NCBI GenBank assembly: GCA_030407085.1
Contig: CM059582.1
Location: forward strand, 24,193,001 to 24,257,000
DNA: 64,000 bases
From: Trichopria drosophilae
Lineage: Eukaryota > Arthropoda > Insecta > Hymenoptera > Diapriidae
Direction of reading: 5' to 3'
The position numbers were made by a program, and so were the translations under genes. The notes under the pieces were generated by a model. It saw nothing but the letters and a program-made list of their open reading frames with translations. It did no database searches and was not told the origin of the DNA. Below, piece after piece: positions 1 to 11,816 of the stretch (its first letter is position 1; each line of letters begins with the position of its first letter).

Positions 1-805
1 TTATCGGGGTTTAACAGTTTTAATGGATTCATTTTGATGATGATTTTTTATTTATGGCTAAATTTCTACGAGCTGGGATTAAAGTAACCTCGCATTTGGA
101 TTCAGCATCCCCAAAAACACACAGATGACATAGTTAGTCTACCAGGCGGAAAAAAACATTTTTTTTGCGTTTTACGATGTAAGTAGATTTCGTGTTTGTT
201 AAGTTTATTAACAATAATTTTTTCTAGAAATAATAAATAATTTAGTATAAGATTTAACAAACAAATGAAATTCTGCTGCTTAGCAAATTACACTGCGTCT
301 TTAAGCCTGCGATTGGTTATAAAAGATATGAGTATGAAAAAGAAGATAGTAGGAGACATAATGTGTAACCAACTGTGTGAAATGAATATGTTGGTTATAA
401 GTTGGGTTCATTGTTTTGGTTATTTATTATTATACATGATTTATAACTCACACTTCGAAAGTAATTCCTAAATCATCAACAAATAATAAAATGCCCTAAA
501 ACGTTCGGTGCGATGCTCTATTGCCCCACGTTAGATCTTGAAATTATTTTTTATGTAATATAATTTTATATAAAACTAGTAACGATGATATTGCAATCAG
601 TATTTATTACTTTAGTAGAAAAGATCAAATAATTACATTCGAGTAGTTTTGGAGCGGGTGCAAAAAAACGCATAAACATCACATGCTTTTACTAGTGATT
701 ATTCAATTTCATTTAATGAGATAAACTAATTCAATTTTACAATTTACAATTTAGAGATATTTCAAAACATTCGAGTTCACAAAGGAATACATAACCCCTA
801 AACAA
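1..805. other. AT-rich intergenic sequence, no gene seen
   Basis: No reading frame here resembles a known protein; the 68-codon frame at 265-471 has no recognisable motif. The segment is the downstream flank of the P450 gene at 1143-2660 and ends at the CCTAA array. Confidence 0.6.
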
Positions 806-897
806 ACCTAACCTAACCTAACCTTACCCAACCTAACCTAACCTAACCTAACCTAACCTAATATGACCTAACCTAACCTAACCTAACCTAACCTAAC
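806..897. repeat. Interstitial CCTAA/TTAGG tandem array
   Basis: About 18 units of CCTAA read on the plus strand (TTAGG on the minus strand), with a few degenerate units such as CTTACCCAA and ATATGAC. TTAGG is the ancestral arthropod telomere unit. Here it is flanked on both sides by ordinary AT-rich DNA and lies within 250 bp of a P450 gene, so it is an interstitial tract or a simple repeat rather than a demonstrable chromosome end. Confidence 0.85.
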
Positions 898-1121
898 AAC
901 TAATTATTGACAACACCATAATTTATTGTATAACACTGTAATTTTCATTAACAAAATGTAATTTTGTTCAAAACGTCATAATATTTTGTTATAATATGTC
1001 AAATAAACAAAACATAGTTTCTGGACAAGCTGGTAAAGGTTTAAAATCAATGTTTAATATTCATTTTTATCACGTGTTTTATTTCTGTTTCTTCTTAATA
1101 TTTACCTCATTTAGCAGGTTA

Positions 1122-1127
1122 TTTATT
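1122..1127 (-). promoter_or_regulatory. Candidate polyadenylation signal AATAAA
   Basis: TTTATT on the plus strand reads AATAAA on the minus strand, about 16 bases past the TGA stop of the P450 gene at 1143-2660. The position is plausible for a very short 3' UTR, but AATAAA is common by chance in such AT-rich DNA. Confidence 0.4.
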
Positions 1128-1142
1128 GTTATTAATTCGTGT

Positions 1143-2660
1143 TCATTTATCTTTCACATTTCTTGGCACGATCTCCAACCAAACACCTCCCTTTATGCTC
1201 ACACCTAAATTACCAGGATCTATTTCGAGTGGAATTTTTGTTTTTGTGCACGGATTAATACGACATTTCGCTAATAAATTAAAAATCACAACTTTTGACA
1301 CAAGTAACGAGAACCTCTTGCCTATACACATTCTTGGTCCAATTCCAAATCCTAGAAATGTTGTTTGGTTTGGAGTTACTTCTTTGGAGAAGAATCGATC
1401 TGGGTTGTAAGTATATGGATCCTTGTAATATTTGGAATCGAACTGGATTCCACTTACAGGAATTATTATATTACTTCCTGGTTTTAAAGTAATAGATTCA
1501 CAACCGGGAAGAGTGGGAGGCAATGTGAACGATTTGGTACAGGTTCGATCAAGTTCTGCTATTTGAGGATGCCATCTCATAGATTCGTAAATCACTGCAT
1601 CTAAGTACGGCATATTATTAATGACATCGTATGTGAGATGGCCATTGGTTGCACTGAGAACTTCATCAACTTCCTGTTGAAGTCTATCTTGAATATCCGG
1701 ATGAGTTGCTAAATCGTGTGATAGAAAACATAAGAATACAGATGATGACTGAAAGCCACCAAAAAAGAACACGAAGGCCTGAGCAGTCATTTCCGTAATG
1801 TCCATGTTCTGTCCATTGGATTTGTCCCTCGCGTCCATCATTAATTGGATCATGTCATTTCTGACGATTCCTTCTTTATCTCGGGTTGTAATAATATTTT
1901 GCACTAAACCGATGAAGAAATTGTGGACTTCAGTGGGAAGTAGCTGCAACTCCAAGAATTTGGCTAGGGGCGGACAAGCTATCATTATGATATTTTTCAG
2001 ATTCAGTGAGTCAAAAATCAATACTTTTTTACCTAATAAGTAAAAATCGTTTTTTGGATCTCGTATCGAATCGACCTCTACGCCAAATGCACAAGTCGCT
2101 ATGACATCATTCGTAAATCTCGTGAACACCTCTTTCATCTCCATTACATTATTTCCTGAAAATGCCGATTCCATAATATAATCCGAAAGCTTCTTAGTAC
2201 AAATCACTATTAAATCACACATCATTCTCATTTTGCTGGAGGTAAATGCCGGACTAAGCAAAGTTCTTGCTTCTCGCCATTTTTCGTCATTTAAATTCAG
2301 CAAGTTTTTACTGAATATTGGTTCTTGACTTTCAACTGCAATACTTGGACGATTGGGAAAGTGGTCGAAGTATTTAATCGTAACTTCCTTTATCAGATCT
2401 GGATCACGAATAACAATCACGGGTTGTGTGTACACATATATTCCAACGTATTTGGCTTCCGAATTTAAATTGTATACCTGTTTGATCGTTTCCATTAAGT
2501 GCGATTTGTGAAAAACAAGAGGTGCCATATTACCCAGAATTGGTATTGGGGAGATATGTGGTATCCCATGTTTCTTGAAGTAACACATTGTTTTGTGATG
2601 AAAAAGATAAAAACCGAGCAAACACAGCACACATGTTATTATGATTGTCCATATATCCAT
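1143..2660 (-). CDS. Cytochrome P450, CYP9-like, with atypical I-helix
   Basis: Heme-thiolate monooxygenase, expected on the ER membrane using NADPH-P450 reductase; substrate unknown. The intronless frame gives 505 aa. I start at the ATG at 2660 (MDIW...), which aligns with the start of the P450 at 37881; the open frame runs further upstream only through a TTG. An N-terminal hydrophobic anchor (residues 3-20) is followed by a proline-rich hinge (GIPHISPIP, 32-40), W128 of the C-helix WREAR, ExxR E359/R362, PDRF 420-423, and the heme loop F438-G447 with ligand C445. The I-helix reads GGFQSSS (301-307): the usual acidic residue before Thr is Gln and the Thr is Ser. That could mean altered oxygen activation or a non-monooxygenase role. 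Otherwise it is full length with no breaks. It lies about 24 kb from its closest intact neighbour, with two P450 pseudogenes between. Family assignment rests on the GIPH.PP.P.GN, YVG..., IRDP-LI and FP-R patterns typical of CYP9. Confidence 0.9.
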   Translation of the reverse strand: MDIWTIIITCVLCLLGFYLFHHKTMCYFKKHGIPHISPIPILGNMAPLVFHKSHLMETIKQVYNLNSEAKYVGIYVYTQPVIVIRDPDLIKEVTIKYFDHFPNRPSIAVESQEPIFSKNLLNLNDEKWREARTLLSPAFTSSKMRMMCDLIVICTKKLSDYIMESAFSGNNVMEMKEVFTRFTNDVIATCAFGVEVDSIRDPKNDFYLLGKKVLIFDSLNLKNIIMIACPPLAKFLELQLLPTEVHNFFIGLVQNIITTRDKEGIVRNDMIQLMMDARDKSNGQNMDITEMTAQAFVFFFGGFQSSSVFLCFLSHDLATHPDIQDRLQQEVDEVLSATNGHLTYDVINNMPYLDAVIYESMRWHPQIAELDRTCTKSFTLPPTLPGCESITLKPGSNIIIPVSGIQFDSKYYKDPYTYNPDRFFSKEVTPNQTTFLGFGIGPRMCIGKRFSLLVSKVVIFNLLAKCRINPCTKTKIPLEIDPGNLGVSIKGGVWLEIVPRNVKDK

Positions 2661-5600
2661 GGTAATATTGGTTTTAATATTCGCGAACAACTGATGTATT
2701 CTTGTTACCGATGTTAGAATGCGTGTGTTATTTTTTCACAATGTTAGCGTACTTACTGATATGAGGTAATAGCTGGAAACTAATTGTACCGATAACATAT
2801 TAGGTTAAAACTATTTTCGTAAATTTTAACATTCGAGGATGTACTCGTTAATGTTTTGCAAAACATTGCCTTTATTTGAGTATAAAAGTAATATATTAAT
2901 CAATTTCATTATGATTCCGCTGTTTATATGCGGACTAAGACCCTAATAGCAATCAGTTTGTAAATATACAGGCCCAAACTTGGCCCTGACTAGCGCCTGG
3001 ATATCTATCGATATTTAGAAACAGCTTTGTCGAAAATGTGACAAATGTATTGATGGAAAATATTTAAATGTGCAATTCTAGAGACACTATATCGTCTAAA
3101 AGTTCATGAACGCTCTAATAAGCTTTCTAATGAGGACAAATATGCGAATAATCACCATGGCGGGAGAACATTTGGGAGGACAAAAATGAATTCTTGTTTC
3201 CATGTATCATACTTTGACGTATTTTCTTCTAACTTTGAAGCAGATATATAACACGTTTAGCAATATTTCGTCATTGTATCAAATACAATAATAGAATCAA
3301 TTTTGAAATCGGTACCATTTACAGAATTGTGACATAAGTGATCCAACTAGATGTTCTTACTATATATTAAAAGTTTACCAGAAAAATGAATAAATATTCA
3401 AAACATACAAAACTACTCAATACCTAAGCGTGAAAATACGCGTGTCAACTGAAATTTTATATTATAAATATGCCAAATTACTTCTTCATTTGTTGTATTA
3501 TTCATTTGCACTATACAATTTCCTCATAACCACATCATTTTATCTCAACTTGTAAAAGATTCTATTGAAAATTGAGCTACTTCGACCAAAACAATATGTA
3601 TGCGTATTTCTTTCCATTTTAAACAAACTCTCGTATGCATTTGTTGTTATGTCAAATATTTCAAAAAATAAAAATTCCAATTCATGACATTTTTTTTCTT
3701 TACTAAATACCATTAATTTTTAGAAGAATTTTCATTCATTCATTCAAGAAAATTGTACTAAATGACAATATTTACAAATGCCTGATGTTTAAACATAAAG
3801 GGCCTAAATTATGGCTTGTCTTTCCCCTAAATTCTTTTGATTTGGCGTACAAAAACGGAATTGAAGCCAGGAAGAGTTCGAAGTTCTGACGGTTTTACGA
3901 TATTTTGAAAATTAACTTAAAAATAAGAGTGCAGATTTTGGTTTTCGATTGAAAAATATGACGGGTTATAACATTAATGTAAAAGTTCCCCAGATCATGA
4001 GCCTAAATTGTATTCGCTGTGATAAAACAAATTGAGGAGGTTGTAGTTGGTCACCTTCCCGCAAATAAAGTTATCGTTCACGAAAATCATGAATTTTAAA
4101 GTAGAAATAAAATAAAAATATTGATATGAACTTTACACGAACCTCGCAAAATAATAAATGATCAAACTTTTATAAGGTCAATAACATTGGTTTATGTAAT
4201 ATATATAGTAGATTTGTTATTTTTTTACAACGAATCATTTAAAAAGGTTCATGATGATTGAATCTTTTGATGTTTGTTGTATATTTTATTTTACAATAGC
4301 GCTTGGGACAGAGAAACTTGTTAATAATAACGGTTTTCTTTTAAACGGATTTATTTACACGGGAAAGTAATATTTGTGGTATAAATATGAAAGCTGGGGG
4401 GATGAAAACAAAGCTGTGACGTCTCCACCTTGTCTAGTGTGAAAAACAAATTAGGACAACCCACACTTCAATAATTATGTACAGTTGCAGATGCTTCTCG
4501 CCATCGTCAATGAAGAGTGCTACAAAATTATTCAAAATAATTTACCTTTTGACAGATACATTAATATTTTAAATTAAGAATTTAAATCGAAAAATCCCCC
4601 AAAATAACGGAAAACCTATAATACGTTCATATATTAGTTAAAATAGGTGAATATGAAAGAATATCGTGACGAAAATAAAATGCTTGAATTAAAATAAAAT
4701 AGGAAGTCTATAATAACGAAATAAAAGAAATTAAATTTAAAAACTTTACATATTTTATAGATCCTTAATGTTACATTTTTTGTTAATCGCAAAAATAGAT
4801 ATTAAGGATAAATATCATATATTTTTAAATATTAAAAATAACTAAACTTTTTAAAGTAACTAAAATTCTTGAATTCTATTTCATGTCTGTAATTATTTTG
4901 ATTAAACAGTTAAACTGCTAAAGGCATGTAAAAGAGGAAATACACGTAGTATTTTTGATAAAATTTTTATATATTTGAAAAAATATATAAAATATATGTA
5001 ATTTACAATTTTTCTCTAGAATTTTATGTATAAAAACATTTACATTACCTCGGAGTTTTCAAGTATAGATTAATTTTATAAAATCTTGTTATAGAAAGAA
5101 TTAACAAATCCATATAATTCTTTTTTAAACTTTCATTATATACTATCATTATAGTTAGATGATACGTAGTAATTGGATATGTGGAAAATGAGGAATGAAC
5201 TTGTATTTATAAATATCATTCATAACTAAAAAGTTTATGAATTACAATATTGACAATCTTATACTTTACACGTCTGCCCCAGGACGTCCTCAGGTGCTCT
5301 TCAAGACGTCCAATTGTTCGCCTTTATTATCGAACGCATGTTAATACTCATTGGATCTTCAGGAAATGACACAAAATATATAAGTGTATGTTACTAAATT
5401 ATTAATTATTTTTAAAGAATAATTTTCACGAAATCAAATGAAAAAAAATAAATAAAAATCATGTGTAACTCAGTAGATAATTTTTTGTATTTATATAAAG
5501 TATTTTCGATCATCGAAACTTTCCACTTTAATGGTTCTGATGTTTTTGAAAAATCTTAAACTAATTCAACCTTTCCATCTGTACCACAATACAAAAAATT

Positions 5601-6092
5601 GTGAATTTATGCAGAAAAATGCTCATTATTTTTGTCATAGGAAAAAATTAGCTAAAAAAATTACAAGTACGCATCACAAAAAGATCGTGATTTGCTCTGC
5701 AAAGGCGTCCATCAAATATATATTTATTATTTAATAATTGGGAGCATAAAAATACATTTATTTGACATTTCTCTTTTTGTTTGAACTTTCCTACATTTTA
5801 ATGCCAGCATACTGAAATAAAATGTAGTATCTAATATTAACTAAATATGTCGGTGTCTGCTAGCAAGCAAATATTGAGTAACTAAACTATATTTTAGTTG
5901 AATTGATTAAATGTTGTGCAATCGGTACCATAATTCTGCTAGAAGATTTAATATGAAGTTAAATCGACTAAATATTTCGGTGTCAACAGCCATCTACACA
6001 TTTAGTCAAGTGTAGATACACTACAAATTTTTGTCAGTGTATGTAATGATTATTATTTTACTCTCAGTTACTTTATTAATCTGTACTATATA
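2661..6092. other. AT-rich intergenic sequence upstream of P450 gene
   Basis: No coding region recognised. The first 250 bases should hold the promoter of the 2660-1143 P450 gene, but no convincing TATA box in the correct orientation was found. The sole noteworthy item is a possible mariner-type terminal repeat relic at 3084-3119. Short open frames (for example 5531-5734) have no recognisable features. Confidence 0.5.
3084..3119. mobile_element. Possible Tc1/mariner-type terminal repeat relic
   Basis: The stretch containing AAAGTTCATGAACGCTC resembles the left end of the palindromic element at 6093 (AAAGTTCGTGAACGCTC), with degraded first bases. No matching second end was found nearby, so this is a solo or heavily decayed copy. 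Confidence 0.35.
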
Positions 6093-6861
6093 CACTACCG
6101 GCCAAAAGTTCGTGAACGCTCGGAATTTTTTAAACCATCAAATAATGCGTTCTATCGATGAATCGTTAACGATAATGATAAAACTCATAGGATGTCTTTT
6201 AAAGTACACAAATAAAGCTTTCAATTGGTGCATTTAGTTTTACTTCAGACGTTATAGTTTCGCAGTTGTCAAATTTTAAAAATGTTAAAATTTGCAATTT
6301 TTTTCTTTCGACTTTAAACACCGACAAAAAGTCTAAAAATTGTTTCTGCATATAGCCAATTTTTGTCTAAATACTACAATTCATGGGCTTTCAAATGGCT
6401 CTTGTGAAAAGTCGATACGATTTTTTGTTCCTTAGTTATGATTTTTTGAAAATTGCCAGTTTACCTCATTTTGTCAGAATTCTTTGGAAAAAGGCAAAAA
6501 GTTGATAACTCAAAAAAATAGTAACTCTGACAAAAAAATCTCGTATGTACTTTTTACAAGAGCTATGTCAAAGCTCTTGAATTATAGTATTTAGCCAAAA
6601 ATTGGAAATATACAGAAAAATTTAATACACTTTTTGTTAAAGTCAAAAGAAAAAAATGGCAAATTTTAACATTTTTAAAATTTGACAACTGCGAAACTAT
6701 AACGTCTGAAGTAAAACTACATGCACCAATTGAAAGCTTTATTTGTGTACTTTAAACGACATCCAATGAGTTTTATCATTATCATTAAGGATTCGGAGAT
6801 AGATTGCATTATTTGATGAGTTACAAAATTCAGAGTGTTCACGAACTTTTGGCCGGTAGTG
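6093..6861. mobile_element. Palindromic Tc1/mariner-like foldback MITE
   Basis: The element begins CACTACCGGCCAAAAGTTCG and ends with its reverse complement. TA stands on both sides (6091-6092 and 6862-6863), as expected for a TA target-site duplication of the Tc1/mariner superfamily. The inverted similarity runs through essentially the whole 769 bp: both arms carry the CAATTGGTGCAT/ATGCACCAATTG block, the cAGACGTTATAGTTTCGCAG block and the AGCCAATTTTTG block. There is no transposase, so it is non-autonomous. The 68-codon frame inside it is a by-product. Confidence 0.85.
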
Positions 6862-7406
6862 TAATAATATAGCATAAACAAGTACCAAATATTAATGAAT
6901 TTTCCCGTTATAACTAACTAAAGTGTGACTTTACGGACTGATTTCTGCACTTTACGGACTCAAAAATAGTCGTTAAAGTGCCTACTTTTGCGAACAGTGT
7001 ATCAAAAAATGGTATTCGCTCCTCGGCCGTAAAATTTTACCGCCTAGAACCGAAAAGTACTATTGTTTTTCCAAACTAACGCATCTACGAGTTTTCGGGC
7101 TCTTTTCGATTTTCCAGTTTAGACATTTGAAAATAAGTATTTTCACTATATTTTTAAGGTTTTTTGGTAAAAACATCGTTTTTGACGAAATTAATGAAAC
7201 GTTTCCCAACAATTTTCTCATTCTTTTCTGAAAAGCGCCTAAATATTCTTTAGTTTTTCTGATCATTCAGTAAGAAATGTTTTAATGTTCTTCATATCCT
7301 CAATATTTGAATGGTCATTTTCACTGATTTCAGCAATTTCAACTGAACATCTCTTTCATTTATCGTGCAACAAAAATAGCAAAATACGATATTGCAATTT
7401 CTTGTT
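6862..7406. other. AT-rich intergenic sequence, no gene seen
   Basis: No coding region or clear repeat was recognised. A CGGACT pair of direct repeats near 6934-6960 is too short to interpret. Confidence 0.45.
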
Positions 7407-7818
7407 TGGGGATATAGTATGTTTGGGAAAAATATTTAATAACGTTTCCAAGTATTTAATTACCGTGAAAAAAATGCTAATTTGCAAAAATAATGTCTTT
7501 TGTTAATGACTAACTACTGCTTTACCCCACGAATTTTTTCAACTTTTTACCAGATCACTAAAATTATTTAGAAATTGTTACAAGTAATAATTTTTTTTTA
7601 AATAAAATAGAAATGCTTGACGTTAGCTTCATAAATTTGTAAAAATCATAAGATAAAGTTGTAGAGAATCTGCATTTCCAAAAATTATGGCGTCAATCGT
7701 AAAATTAATTCATTTTTTAAAAAATGTTAACTGACGAAAAGAAGAAATGTTGAATGATGAAAATTTATTCCTTGGAGACGGTATTAAATATTTTTCGCAA
7801 GCATACTATATTGCGGGG
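7407..7818. repeat. Imperfect inverted repeat (foldback)
   Basis: The left arm (7407-7465: GGGGATATAGTATG, then AAAAATATTTAATA) is mirrored by the right arm (7758-7818: TATTAAATATTTTT, then GCATACTATATTGCGGGG). About 290 bp of weakly or non-matching sequence separates them. Probably an old terminal-inverted-repeat element; the target duplication is not evident. Confidence 0.55.
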
Positions 7819-9180
7819 TCTAACTACCTTAAAATCTATTGATATGCAAATTATCTCATTTTCAAATAGTATTTGTGCACTTCACCGATGTGTCCATCAT
7901 TGTTAAATTTATAAATATTAATTGTTGATTCGAATCCAGATATAATATTGAAAATTATTATGAATTTGAAAGTATTTGAAATGGACAAAATTCCGCTTAA
8001 AAAACGATTAAAGTAACACATTCTTATAAAACTAATCATTACTTAGTATGTACATCTGCTGTTCTACAGATATAAATATGGTATTACTACCGTTAGCGAA
8101 GACAATTTTTCCAACCTCAAGAAAACTTGACACACCCTTATAATGTACCAGACATGCCACACAATGCTCCAAGTTTACGAATGGTTTTTCGTTATATGAT
8201 ATGCCATTAATCTATTCTTGGAAAATTTATTCCCTTATATGTATTCATAGTGTCTTGCCAATAAGACCATTTTTTAAATAATATCCGAGATTAATGGAAC
8301 CTATAAATAATGTTCCATAAGAGTTCTTTAATGCTCTTAAAACTATTGTCCCAAGGAGCTACCCTTCACATTCAGTGTCACGTGTGAAATCATAAGTACT
8401 CTAGCACCCCCGCCCAGAAGTTTTTAACGACACTTACTAATGGTATTTTTGATAAATTTATACAAGTTTTCATGTAAAATTATCAATAGTTTAAAATACT
8501 ATGCGTTTTGAGGAATATTTCTGGAAATCTCTGGAATTTCTTTATTAGGTAATAGTTTATTTAGTTACGCTGTAGATTGCATTAACCTAATATTATTATT
8601 TTTTAAGAAGAAAAATTAAAATTTTCATTAGTGTAGTTGTTCAAATACGAAAATTAAATAATAAACAAAAATAAAGAAATGCATCAGAAATTACCTGTAA
8701 AATGTATCACAGAACATTTGTGCATTATAACAGATATTTGAGTAATCAGATTAGTATCTGGAACCTGTTTTGATAGTAAAATAAACTATACATTCATAGA
8801 GTTAACTGCTATTTCTATAGTAAAAATAAATATAAGTTACTGTACTATACTTACTTTAAACTTTTGTGGGATGCATATTCGCAACTAAAGATGTCTCCGA
8901 GTGTTGATCTCTATGATATATTAGAATGATTTGATAATGCGTGATAAATAAATCACAAAAATAAGTACATCACTAATTTTTTATATAAGAACATGTCTCT
9001 GCCACTATTAAAGATTTTTATGACTGCACGTGCAGAATATTGTGATTTTTGAGTACTTTAAGTTAAAAATTCCTGACTCCCAACTCCTCATTTCCTCTTA
9101 TTATATTTTGTCTATATAACAGGCAGTTCTGCGAACATTCTAAGATTACTTGCATGCTCTTTATTGTAGGACATTTTGAA
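7819..9180. other. AT-rich intergenic sequence, no gene seen
   Basis: No gene or convincing repeat seen. Short frames only. Confidence 0.45.
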
Positions 9181-9565
9181 CACTAGACTGAAAAAAATTC
9201 TTAGTTGATTTGACTACTTTTTAACTACTGAATGTATTTAATAGGTCCTCAATGGAATTTTGTAGGTTATTGTTACAACCATAAAGGAGTTAAATCAACA
9301 AAAATTATTGTTATGGAAACGAATTTTTGGCAGATAATTCTGCTACATTTAAAAACATTTTTTAGAGTCTAACTACCTAGTACACTAAAAACTCTTCAAC
9401 ATGTTGGAGCGATATATTTTTAATTGAATTTAGAAGAACTACAATGTTAGTTGATTTAACTTCTTGACGGTAGTAACTGCAATTTAGAAGCGTATCGAAC
9501 TACTCTGCTTAGTTAAAAAGTAGTAAAATCAACGAAGAATTTTTGTAGAAATTTTTTTTTTAGTG
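9181..9565. mobile_element. Terminal-inverted-repeat element beginning CACTA
   Basis: The left end CACTAGACTG followed by AAATTCTTAGTTGATTT and CTACTTTTTAACTA is mirrored at the right end (TAGTTAAAAAGTAG, AAATCAACGAAGAATTT, TTTTTTAGTG). The arms are about 45-50 bp within a 385 bp element. Flanking duplications were not clear, so the superfamily is undecided. No coding capacity. Confidence 0.65.
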
Positions 9566-11518
9566 CAGCTATTGGCGGTTGCTTATTCATTATATTAGTG
9601 CATGCCTTTTTGAGTTTTATGCATGGTATCGCATTTCGTGATCTCCTATCATTCGGAATACTTTTTCGTTTACTGAATAAATAATATTAACTTAAGTAAA
9701 AATAGTAAAAATTAACAACGTCAACAAAGTTATACTAACAAAAAATGTATGTCTTTTAACCACTCTCGACTCAACTTCACAATGGTAGTTGAATTTGTCA
9801 AGTAAATTTTTTTCGATGTACGCGAATATATTGTTCCAGAGAGACTTTAATATAACACTGATTTATTTTATATCAAAACATTTGTCCAAACTATTCTCGA
9901 AAGTGGAAAGTGATAGGAAAATTCTGCTAGCGTCATCGTTTTCAGCAGGAAAAATACGTCTGGAAATGATACTATGTTTGCCAAAAGTAAATTCTCGTTT
10001 CCTATAAAAACAATCGAAATGTGGTAAAAATCTCACATTTTTAGATATTTAATCTTACATTTCTCGAAAATGCGACGTTATAGAAAAATCTGCTAATGTC
10101 ATCGATGTCAGCATGAAAAATACTAAATAGTCAAGGGAAAAATCAATATCGGACAGTGTAATATTTTTCACGTTGAAGACATTACTAATTAATTAATTGT
10201 AAAATCAAACTGACTCAAAATAAGTAGGTATTTTATTATTTTTATAATACAGCTGTAGTAGAAAATTACCTCAGTTTCCGAATATTTTATTACTAGTTTT
10301 CTTATTTTCCATCTTAAAGTTGTATCTAAATTGGCCAATAAAAAAAAGAACAATATCTTACAGCATGTATATAAAAAAAATAGATTCTACCGTTAAGTAC
10401 AGTCGTGAAATAGGGCATAAAAATGCATTTTGGAGAAAAAACGAATGGTCAGGAATCATAAAATTTGTTGACCCACGAAGCTTAAACTATATTTATTGAA
10501 ATGGTTAATAGGTTTACTTTGATGACAATACTAAGGGAGTGACTATGTCATTAGGACGAGTAGACGGTAGACAGTCGGACGCCTATTCGATTGTTGGACG
10601 CCACAATGCTCCCTTATGATTCATTGGAGGAAAAAATGGGACTCCTTTCTTGCTTGCGTGGCTCAAGGATGGATCCGAGGATTTCTTTTTAAAACCCACG
10701 AAATCGTGAATAACCGATCCTGATAGATCACGCATTTTGAAAGTTTACAGCTTTGATCGTCTAGATACTGAGTGTTTCTAGTCAGTGTAAAAAATGATGT
10801 CGATCTTCTCACATAGTGTCTGGGAACTTTAGGACGTAAAACCAAAATGATCTTTAGTTTGCGGAACTCTGACTTGACATAAAGTAGGTCGAATGGGGTG
10901 AATAACCGATTGATCGATGATTAATTTTTGTTTAAATAGTAATTATCCATGGATATTATAGCGTATTTAAGGAATTTTCCATCTTGAGAGTGATCTAAAT
11001 TCTTCTGCTGGAATTATCTTATAATTCAACGGAATTATGGTGAACTGTTTATTAACAATGAAAAGCATCGTATTCTATTGAATATAAACGATATAATTCA
11101 ATCGGTGTTTACTGTGTGACATTTCATCGGACATTTGTAATTGTAGATTTATATTGCACAATGTTTATCAATCATAAAGTTAGCATTATGAATAATATAA
11201 AACGAGAATGTTTACTATGAATAAATCTCTAACATTTGAAAATTAATTCCGTTAGTTTCGCAAAAGAAAGGGGAAAAACAGACAGAGAATTTTAATCTGA
11301 TATGTCCTTATCATTTTTAAAATAAATTACAATTAGAATAAAATGGTTTAACAATGATTTGATATGTAATTTTTTATAAAGGATAAGGATGGACATTAGA
11401 AAAACGTCCATTCTTTAAAATTTGAAATTTATTATCACACAGGGTTATTAATATACATTTTGTTTAACAATAGAGATATATTAATGTAATGAGATAAATA
11501 CTATCAAACATGATATCG
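9566..11518. other. Intergenic sequence with one GC-richer patch
   Basis: No gene recognised. The 10520-10860 patch is less AT-rich than its surroundings and could be a remnant of a longer mobile element or LTR, but no terminal repeats, primer-binding site or protein similarity could be made out. Confidence 0.4.
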
Positions 11519-11816
11519 ATGGTTGGCGCGAAGAACCGGACATTTCGGCAGTTGCGACGAAAAACTGGCCATTTCGTGATATGTGATGAAGAACCGGACA
11601 TCTCAAAAGTTGCGAGGATATAATAAATCGCTAACGAAAATTCTGAAATGTCCCGTTCTTCGCGGCAACATTGTCCAAAGTTCGGTTCTTCGTCGCGAAC
11701 TCTGAAAAGTCCGGTTCTTCGCCGCAAATTCTGAAACGTCAGGTTCTTCATCGCAAAACTTCCGAAATGTCTGGTTCTTTGTCTCACGTTTGAGATGTCC
11801 GGTTCTTCGTAACCAT
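11519..11816. mobile_element. Inverted-repeat element built of GAAGAACCGGACATTTC units
   Basis: Ends are ATGGTT...CGAAGAACCGGACAT on the left and its mirror ATGTCCGGTTCTTCG...AACCAT on the right. Inside are about three degenerate copies of GAAGAACCGGACATTTC in one orientation, then about five in the opposite one, at roughly 30-37 bp spacing, separated by TTGCGA/TCGCAA-type spacers. The 107-codon minus-strand frame across it is an artefact of the repeats. Its core ACCGGACATTTC resembles the ACC(A/C)GACATTTC core of the elements at 16252, 17160 and 55288. Non-autonomous; superfamily unknown. Confidence 0.75.

Noticed and set aside
2661..2690. Ten-residue N-terminal extension of the P450 at 1143
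   Set aside because: The longer frame starts at TTG; the ATG at 2660 aligns with starts of the paralogues and directly precedes the membrane anchor.
2879..2889. TATAAAAG as promoter of the P450 at 2660
   Set aside because: It reads as a TATA box on the plus strand, opposite to the gene, and such strings are common in this composition.
10520..10860. Possible solo LTR or host gene fragment
   Set aside because: Composition stands out, but no terminal repeats, primer-binding site or protein match could be made out.
11464..11787. 107-codon minus-strand frame rich in Arg
   Set aside because: It is produced by the GAAGAACCGGACATTTC repeat units of the inverted-repeat element and has no protein-like features.
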